From: Planctomycetota bacterium
Lineage (GTDB): Bacteria; Planctomycetota; UBA1135; JALUZX01
Length of the DNA stretch: 7,547 nt
Direction: 5' to 3'
Assembly (NCBI GenBank): GCA_027011425.1
Contig: JALUZX010000547.1
Span: 1 to 7,547, forward strand
In this document: one piece after another, positions 1-5,800 of the stretch
Position numbering within the stretch: the first letter of the stretch is position 1
How the letters are laid out: each line of letters starts with the position of its first letter
Position numbers and translations under genes: made by a program
Notes under the pieces: generated by a model
The model's database searches: none
What the model saw: only the letters and a program-made list of their open reading frames with translations
Told to the model about the DNA's origin: nothing

Positions 1-1135
1 CCCTCACACCTCCTTCCAGGTAGAGGGCGATGACCAGGGCCTGGCCGGGATACTTGTCCCGGGGGACGTGGGGAAGCACGGCCCCGGCGTCCACGTAGAT
101 GGCGTGGCCTCCCGGGGGCTCCACGATGGGGACTCCGAGTTCAAGGAGCCTTTCCCCCAGGTAGGCCGTCTGCCCGATCCGGTAGGCCAGGTAGTCCTCG
201 TTCAGCCCTTCCTCGAGTCCGGCAGCCAGGGCGTCCAGGTCCCGGCCCGCCAGGCCGCCGTAGGTGGGAAAACCTTCGGTGAGGATCAATTCCTGCTTGA
301 CCCTTTCGAAGAGGTCCCCGTCGTTCAGGCAAAGGAAGCCGCCGATGTTCACCAGGGCGTCCTTCTTGGCGCTCATGGTGCAGCCGTCGGCAGGGGCAAA
401 GATCTCCCGGGCGATCTCCCGGACGGACTTGGCCTCGTATCCTTTTTCTCTTTTTTTGATGAACCAGGCGTTTTCGGCGTAACGGCAGGCGTCGATGAAG
501 AAGGGAACATCGTGTTTCCTGTAGATCCGGGAGACCTCACGGATGTTTTCCAGGGAGACGGGCTGGCCCCCGGCGGCGTTGTTGGTGACTGTGATCATTC
601 CGAAGGGGACCTTTTCCCGGGGGGTCTCCCGGAGAAAACGCTCCAGCTTTTCCAGGTCCATGTTTCCCTTGAAGGGGCTCCGGTCTCCCGGGTCGGCCGC
701 CTCGGGCACGGCCAGGTTCACCGGTTCGCCCCCGGCGGCGCGGATGTTGGCTCCCGTCGTGTCGAAGTGGGTGTTGTTGGGGATCATGTCCCCGGGTTTC
801 ACGAGCAGGCGGGCCAGGATCCGCTCGGCGGCCCTTCCCTGGTGGGTGGGGACGAAGTGGGCGAAACCGAAGATATCCTTCACCGTTTTTTCCAGGCGGT
901 AGAAGCTCCGGGCCCCTGCGTAGGATTCGTCCCCCTGGAGGAGGGCGCCCCATTGCCTGTCGCTCATCGCCGAGGTCCCGCTGTCGGTGAGGAGGTCCAC
1001 GTAGACGTCCTCGGCGGGAAGGGCGAACACGTTGTATCCGGCCCGGGCCAGGGCCTTCTCCCTGTCGGACCTGGTGACCCTCTTGAGGGGCTCCACGGCC
1101 TTGATCCGGAACGGTTCCTTCGGATAGGGCGGCAT
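1..1135 (-). CDS. tnaA: Tryptophanase (tryptophan indole-lyase), C-terminus cut by the window edge
   Basis: This is a PLP enzyme of the tryptophanase / tyrosine phenol-lyase family, which splits L-tryptophan into indole, pyruvate and ammonia in the cytoplasm. The 378 residues seen follow the family from its N-terminus (EPFRIKAVEPLKR) through DLLTDSGT, SYAG (Tyr72), PTHQGR (99-101), NNAAGGQP (Asn186), DACRYAEN (Asp215, Arg218) and TMSAKKD, where Lys258 should bind PLP. Family members have about 455-475 residues, so roughly 85-95 are missing off the left edge. The motif FDTT has Asp125 where tyrosine phenol-lyases have Thr, which favours tryptophan as substrate; the second discriminating residue, a C-terminal His, lies outside the window. 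The ATG at 1135 fits the family N-terminus and has AAGG six bases upstream. No ATG or GTG lies further upstream in frame before the preceding gene. It is the second gene after the DUF389 gene on this strand. Tyrosine phenol-lyase or an archaeal-type variant remains possible. Confidence 0.9.
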   Translation of the reverse strand, partial: MPPYPKEPFRIKAVEPLKRVTRSDREKALARAGYNVFALPAEDVYVDLLTDSGTSAMSDRQWGALLQGDESYAGARSFYRLEKTVKDIFGFAHFVPTHQGRAAERILARLLVKPGDMIPNNTHFDTTGANIRAAGGEPVNLAVPEAADPGDRSPFKGNMDLEKLERFLRETPREKVPFGMITVTNNAAGGQPVSLENIREVSRIYRKHDVPFFIDACRYAENAWFIKKREKGYEAKSVREIAREIFAPADGCTMSAKKDALVNIGGFLCLNDGDLFERVKQELILTEGFPTYGGLAGRDLDALAAGLEEGLNEDYLAYRIGQTAYLGERLLELGVPIVEPPGGHAIYVDAGAVLPHVPRDKYPGQALVIALYLEGGVR

Positions 1136-1141
1136 GGGACG

Positions 1142-1195
1142 CCTTTCTTTCTTCTCTTTCTCTTCTCTTCCCTTCTTTTCTCTTTCTTCTCTTCC
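1142..1195 (-). other. 54-base purine-only leader of the tryptophanase gene
   Basis: Read on the minus strand, every base from 1195 to 1142 is A or G, in GAA/GAGAAG-like units, and it ends six bases before the tryptophanase ATG. The last bases (AAGG) can serve as a weak ribosome binding site. The tract holds no stop codon and is open in frame with the gene, but it has no start codon, so I treat it as untranslated leader. It is much more A-rich than its surroundings. In mRNA it would be largely unstructured; as DNA, a purine/pyrimidine tract of this length can adopt non-B forms. I see no TnaC-like Trp-containing leader peptide here. Confidence 0.75.
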
Positions 1196-1202
1196 AATGC
1201 CC

Positions 1203-1243
1203 TCACCAGGCCGGGGGTTTCCTCCGGCCTGCTTTCCTGGTGA
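1203..1243. repeat. Hairpin with two competing pairings between the DUF389 and tryptophanase genes
   Basis: TCACCAGG (1203-1210) is the exact reverse complement of CCTGGTGA (1236-1243). Inside it, CAGGCCGG (1207-1214) is the exact reverse complement of CCGGCCTG (1224-1231). The two pairings share bases 1207-1210. With the outer arms formed, 1211-1217 can still pair with 1221-1227 with one mismatch, leaving an eight-base bulge. On the minus strand the structure is followed by GTGAGGGC, not by a U-run, so it is not a standard intrinsic terminator. It could act as an attenuator, an RNA-stabilising hairpin or a weak terminator after the DUF389 gene. Confidence 0.5.
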
Positions 1244-1270
1244 TCTTACGGGGTTGCCGCGGGGAGACAA
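1243..1270 (-). promoter_or_regulatory. Weak sigma70-like promoter candidate for the tryptophanase gene
   Basis: On the minus strand TTGTCT (1270-1265) and TAAGAT (1248-1243) lie 16 bases apart, each matching four of six consensus positions. Transcription would start near 1236, at the edge of the hairpin, giving a leader of about 100 bases. In GC-rich DNA such partial matches arise by chance, so the gene may instead be read from the DUF389 promoter. Confidence 0.2.
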
Positions 1271-1274
1271 GGTT

Positions 1275-2312
1275 TCATGAACCGGCCAGGTAGAGGACGG
1301 CCGCCAGGGCCAGGAGGAGGAGGACCCAGAGGATCACGGCCCTCCGGGAGGCCTTGCGCGCCTTTTCTGCTTCCCACCAGGACCTGGGATGGACCCCGCG
1401 GGCCAGGAAGGTGGCGACCCCCGCCAGGTTTACGCTGATCAGGTTGGCAAGAAAGAGGAGGAGCGCGCCGAGGGCGGGCTTGGGGTGGTTTGCGCCAAGA
1501 AGCATACCAAAAGTCACGAGGGGAGGCATGAGGGCCACGGCCACCATGACGCCGATGAGCGTATTCGCCCCGCCCCCGGTGAGGGCGAAGGCCCCGGCCG
1601 TCCCGGATGCCAGGGCCAGGAGGAGGGAATCCAGTTGAGGGGATGTTCGGGCCGCCATCGCGTGGATCGACGGGTCGGGACGGAAGAAGAACCCTACCGC
1701 CAGGGAGAGAACCGCGGCGAGGCCGATCCCGAGGAGGTTCGCGTGGAGGGCCTTCTTCGCCAGGTCCCGGTCCCCAAGGGTCGTGGCCAGGGCCAGGGCC
1801 ATGTTGGGGCCCAGGAGGGGGGCGATCACCATGGCTCCGATGATGACGGCCACGTCGTCGTGGGTCAGCCCGAAGGCGGCGACGATGGCGGAGAGCAGGA
1901 TCATCACCGAGTAGGAGAGGGGCGATCCGATCCCGTCGCGGACGGTGGCGTAGAGTTCCTCCCGGTTGACCCGCCCGGTTTTCTTTGCCTTTTTCTCCTC
2001 CTCCCCGGGGGCCGCCTGGGGTTCACCTTTTCCTTCTTCTTTCTTGTCCTCTTTCGGGGGCTCCTTGGGCCTGGGGAGGGTGGCGTCCACGGGCTTGAGG
2101 ATGAGCCTCCACTTCTCGAGGACCGAGAAGCGCCCCTCCAGCTTGTCCATCACCGCCTCCACTTCCTCCGAGGCGGCCAGGATGTCCACTTCCAACCGCT
2201 CTCCAGGCAGGGGGGTGGTCCACCAATCCAGGATTTCCAGGCCGTCCAGGACGGCTTCCATGGATTCGGCCGAATCGGCGGGAAGGAGGACCTGGATGAG
2301 TCGAAGGGGCAT
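1275..2312 (-). CDS. DUF389-family integral membrane protein
   Basis: This is a 345-residue protein of the DUF389 family, whose members are inner-membrane proteins of unknown biochemical function, widely suspected to be transport-related. Residues 1-75 form a soluble alpha/beta region of the kind found before the membrane part in this family (MPLRLIQVLLPAD...). Residues about 78-112 are a highly charged Lys/Glu/Pro linker. The membrane part follows, with about seven hydrophobic segments near 134-149, 153-177, 190-210, 228-247, 249-273, 280-303 and 324-342. It contains the family hallmarks IIGAMVIAPLLGPNMALA (157-174) and MVAVALMPPLVTFGMLLG (256-273). The ATG at 2312 is chosen because GGAG lies five bases upstream and homology starts there; the frame stays open to 2606, but that extension is Arg/Pro-rich and unlike the family. 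It precedes the tryptophanase gene by 139 bases on the same strand and faces away from the glycosyltransferase gene. Confidence 0.85.
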   Translation of the reverse strand: MPLRLIQVLLPADSAESMEAVLDGLEILDWWTTPLPGERLEVDILAASEEVEAVMDKLEGRFSVLEKWRLILKPVDATLPRPKEPPKEDKKEEGKGEPQAAPGEEEKKAKKTGRVNREELYATVRDGIGSPLSYSVMILLSAIVAAFGLTHDDVAVIIGAMVIAPLLGPNMALALATTLGDRDLAKKALHANLLGIGLAAVLSLAVGFFFRPDPSIHAMAARTSPQLDSLLLALASGTAGAFALTGGGANTLIGVMVAVALMPPLVTFGMLLGANHPKPALGALLLFLANLISVNLAGVATFLARGVHPRSWWEAEKARKASRRAVILWVLLLLALAAVLYLAGS

Positions 2313-2580
2313 GGTTTCTCCAAAGGCAAGGCCGTGAAGAGACCAGGATAGTGGTCGGCCCGGCCCGGAGAAAAGGACGCGTTCTTGGATCCCCTTGGGG
2401 CGGTGGGGTATCAATGGTGCCCGACCTCCCCCTGGAATCTCCGGGCCTTCCGGAGCCCGGGCCTGCTTTGGGGCTCGGCATGTCCAGGCGGGGGCTTTCC
2501 AACGTCGATGGTGAACCCTGGATGCGTGAACCAGTGACAGACGCGACAAAAGTCTTGTCAAGCTCGGGACTCGGTGGTGG

Positions 2581-2633
2581 CGTCGGGACTGGCCCCCCGA
2601 CGTCACGAGCCCGGATCTCCGATCCGGCCTCGT
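2581..2633. repeat. Two adjacent hairpins in the divergent intergenic region
   Basis: The first hairpin pairs CGTCGGG (2581-2587) with CCCGACG (2596-2602) around an eight-base loop. Two bases later the second pairs 2605-2617 with 2621-2633: 12 of 13 positions match, with one C-C mismatch at 2610/2628 and a three-base loop TCC. No T-run follows on either strand, so neither is a typical terminator. They could be a structured 5' leader of one of the divergent transcripts or protein binding sites. GC-rich DNA produces short hairpins by chance, but the 13-base arms are longer than expected. Confidence 0.45.
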
Positions 2634-2681
2634 TCCGGCGGGGGCTTCACAAAATTTCGAACTGGGGGAAGGTCACGAATT

Positions 2682-2699
2682 TCTTGGAATTTTCCAAGA
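2682..2699. promoter_or_regulatory. 18-base palindrome, candidate operator
   Basis: TCTTGGAATTTTCCAAGA has two perfect eight-base arms around a TT centre. It sits in the AT-richer part of the divergent gap, about 135 bases before the glycosyltransferase start. Its size and symmetry suit a dimeric DNA-binding regulator. I do not recognise the motif and no regulator gene is visible in the window. Confidence 0.4.
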
Positions 2700-2817
2700 T
2701 CCAGGACTTTTGTCGTAACCGTCAACCAGTGAAGATCGCCAGGACTTCCGGAACTCCCAGGGCCCGGCCCCGCCCGGCCCGGAAGGGACAGGGTCCCGGG
2801 AGAGCCCCCGGCGGGGG

Positions 2818-2822
2818 GGAGG
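2818..2822 (+). promoter_or_regulatory. Ribosome binding site of the large glycosyltransferase gene
   Basis: GGAGG ends ten bases before the GTG at 2833, a rather long spacing. It supports the GTG start: an in-frame TAA lies at 2716-2718 and no ATG, GTG or TTG occurs in frame between that stop and 2833. A run of seven G (2813-2819) overlaps the site. Confidence 0.6.
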
Positions 2823-2832
2823 AAAGGCGGCC

Positions 2833-5800
2833 GTGAAGGTCCTCATCCTTCTTCCCAGGGACAAGCCCCGCTCCCTCCTGGACGATCTCCTCCTCTTCGC
2901 CCTGGCCCGGGCGGAGGCCCTTTCCGGGATGGGCCACCAGGCCGACCTGCTCTCTCCCGAGGGGACTGGAGGCGCCTGGGAGACTTTGGGGGAGAAAATC
3001 GTCCAGGCCGGCCTTCCGGGTCTTGGGGAATGGACTCGGAGGGGCGCCCGGGGCCGCGCCGCCTTCCTGAAAAAACTGAAAAAAGAGAAATACGACCTGG
3101 CCGAAGTGGTCTGGGGGGGGGGAATGGAACTCTTCCTTCCCTGCCTTGAGGGGGTTCCCTTCACCGCCCGGTTTTCCGGGCCCCTTCTGGAAGAGCCGGG
3201 GAGAAGCCCGGGTACCCTGGAAAGGGAATTGACCCGGTTCCTGGAGCGGTCCGCAGGGGGACGACTGGCCGGTTTCACCGCCGGGTCGGCCCGCCTGGCG
3301 GGACGGGTGCGGGAGCGGCTCAGGGCTTCCTGCCTCTACTGGGTGGTCCACCCGGGCGTGAAGGTCGAGAGATTCCGTGGGGGCGGAAATCCATCCTCTT
3401 CCCCCGGGCAAGGGCCGGTGCTCTGCCTTCTGGGAGGGGAGGAAGAGGAGAAAGGGCGTTTTCTCGCGGACCTGGTCGGGCCGCTCCTCGAGGAAGGGAA
3501 AGACCTTTCCTTCCGGGTCCTGGCGGGGAGGGCGGACTCCCCCGCCGCCAGGGCCGTGGAAGAGGCCCTGGGCGGGCCTGATCCTGCGCCCGGGAGCTTC
3601 CGCCTGGAGGAGGCCCCGGGAGAGGAAGCCCTCCCGGGCCTGTTGGAGGAATGCCGGGCCTTCCTGGTTCCTTCCTTCGAAGAGGGGGGGCTCTACGCCC
3701 TTCTTTGCGCCATGGCTTCGGGGAAGCCCGTGCTGGTCCCCGAGTCCCCATGGATCTACGAATACGTGAGACCGGAGATCGACGGCCTCGTCCTTCCGGG
3801 GGGAAAAGTCGAGGCCTTCCGCGGAGGCCTGGAGCGGATCCTGGTAGACGGGAAGAGGGCCGCCGCCCTGGGAGAGAAGGCGCGGGGGAGAGTGGAGGAG
3901 CGTTTCCGGGTGGAGGAGACCGCCCGGACCTCCCTGGCCTTCTGGGTCCACGCGGCGTCTCTCAGGGGAAGGGGGGAGCCTTCCAAGGAGGATGTCCCCT
4001 TGGGGCCGGGAAACTGGTTCCAGGCCTGGTGGGCCTGGGGGGGGCCGAAGGTCTCCCATTCCCTGGAAAAGGGGCCCGGCGGGAAACCCCTCCTGGCGGA
4101 TCTGAGCCTGGAGGAGCTGGGATTCCTGGAGAGGTTTCTTTCCAGGGCCTGGTGGGAACAAGGGGGGGACTGGGATTCCCCCGAAGCGGAACTCCTGAGG
4201 GAGATCGGCGCTCTCCTGGAGGAGACGGCCCGGAAGGCCAGGTCCTGGAATGAGGGGAGGAGGCCCAGGGAGACGGGGCTTATGGCCCTTCCGCCCCTGG
4301 ACCACCCCCTCTTCCGGGAAAGCCTGGCCGACGTCTTTTTCCAGGAATCCTGGAGCGTTCGGCCTACCGGGTTCTACCGGGCCTGGGTGGAGAAAGAGGC
4401 GGAGAGGTCCTGGTTCCAGGAGGAAGGAATTCAAGCCTTTCCCCTCCGGAAGCTGGTTGTTCTTTCCGCCGCGGATTTTCCTTCGGAAATTCTCTTCCGC
4501 GTCCTCCGGCGGGCCTACAGGGAGTCCCCCCTGCGCAGGACCTTCCTTGAAGAGGACCGCGCCTTCTTCGAGGAGGGGGAAAAGGGCGGGATCTTCAGGA
4601 AGGCCGTGGAGAAGCTGGGCCTCCATTTTCCCTTGAAAAGGCCCCCGGTCTTCGGGAAGAGGAGCAGGGGTTCCAAAGTCTTCCCGTCCCGGGACGGATC
4701 CCTTCCGGCGGTGACCGTCCTGGTCCCTTCTTACAAGCACGAAAGGTTCATCGCCCGCACCCTGGAGAGCGCCCTCGGGCAAACCTATCCGGAAGTCCGG
4801 GTCCTGGTGGTGGACGATTGTTCCCCCGACGGCACGGTGGAAAAGGCCCGTTCCCTCGCGGATGCCAGGCTCTCCGTGGAGGTGAACGAGACCAACCTGG
4901 GCCTGGGACGGAGCCTTCTCTCCGTTCTCTCGAGGGTGGAGACCCCCTACGTGGCGCTCCTCAATTCGGACGATCTCTTTCACCCCGAGAGAATCGCCGC
5001 CTGCGTGGAGGCCCTGGAGGGAAACCCGGGAGCCGCCGTGGCGGCGACGGAACTCGTTTTCTCCGACAGCCGGGACCGGGCCCTTACGGCGAAGAACACG
5101 CCTCTTGTGGAGACGGGTCCCCGGATCCGGGACCTGGTGGTCTGGTACGAACAGGAGATCCGGGGGGGCGATCCTCCCCTGGACCGGACGGCCCTGGACG
5201 GGTTGCTCCGGCACAACCACCTTCTCACAAGCTCCAATATCTTTTGCCGCACCGAATACATTAGGGAGAAGGCCTCCCTTTTCGAGGATCTTCTCTACAC
5301 GGTGGACTGGTGTCTCTTCCTGGAAAGCGCCCGGGAAGGAAGACTTCTTTTCATCGACCGCCCTCTCCTGGCCTACAGGCTCCACGAGACCAACACCATG
5401 TGGTTCGAGGAGGAGTCCAGGCCGGGATACGTCATGGAGATCCACCGGCTCCTCTCGGGCTTTTTCCGGAGAATGACGGGGGAGGGCAAAGGGAAAGAGG
5501 CCGCCAGGCTGGCCCTGGAATCGGCGGGAAAGCACGGGGAGGTGGAAGGCTGGTTCCTCTTCCTCGCCGGGTTGGGCCTGCTTCCTCCCGTGGAGGAGGC
5601 GCCGGCCTGGCTGAAGAAGAGAATCGGGCGGATCGTTTCGGAAAAGGGGCTTCTCCGGGAGGCGGCCAGGAACGGCTTGGATTGGTTGAGGCTCGGAAAC
5701 CTCCTCTGGGAGGCGGAGATGTTCCTTCCCGCCGAGACGGGGGCCCAGGCCTGCAGGCTGGAGAAGGCGGGTCTCGAAGGGCGGCTCCGTTGGGCCGAGG

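Larger units (their letters stand above)
2313..2832. other. 520-base divergent intergenic region, no credible gene
   Basis: This stretch separates the start codons of the DUF389 gene (minus) and the large glycosyltransferase gene (plus), so it must hold the promoters for both. Open frames exist on both strands, but their products are Arg/Pro/Gly-rich with no recognisable motif. The 2640-2735 part is visibly richer in A and T than the rest. On the minus strand a perfect TTGACA (2561-2556) could be a -35 box for the DUF389 gene, but the best -10 at the right distance (TGTCAC) matches only three of six positions. I found no convincing promoter on the plus strand. Hairpins, a palindrome and short repeats in this gap are listed separately. 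Confidence 0.7.

Noticed and set aside
964..1206. Lys/Arg/Glu-rich frame starting in the purine tract as a TnaC-like leader peptide
   Set aside because: It runs far into the tryptophanase gene in another frame, and its only Trp lies inside that gene, not in the leader.
68..1243. A 391-residue plus-strand frame over the tryptophanase gene
   Set aside because: It is in the exact antisense codon register of tryptophanase, which has clear family motifs; the product shows none.
1203..1243. Intrinsic terminator after the DUF389 gene
   Set aside because: The stem is good, but no U-run follows on the minus strand, so it is kept only as a hairpin of unknown role.
1389..2351. A 320-residue plus-strand frame over the DUF389 gene
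   Set aside because: It is the codon-aligned antisense of a recognisable membrane protein and has low-complexity Gly/Glu/Arg composition.
2313..2606. N-terminal extension of the DUF389 protein to 443 residues
   Set aside because: The extra 98 residues are Arg/Pro-rich and unlike the family, while the ATG at 2312 has a good GGAG site and begins at the family N-terminus.
2351..2836. A 161-residue plus-strand frame in the divergent gap whose stop overlaps the GTG start as GTGA
   Set aside because: The overlap is attractive for coupling, but the frame has no motif, shifting composition along its length, and covers the hairpins and palindrome of a regulatory gap. I see no ribosome binding site that would favour it.
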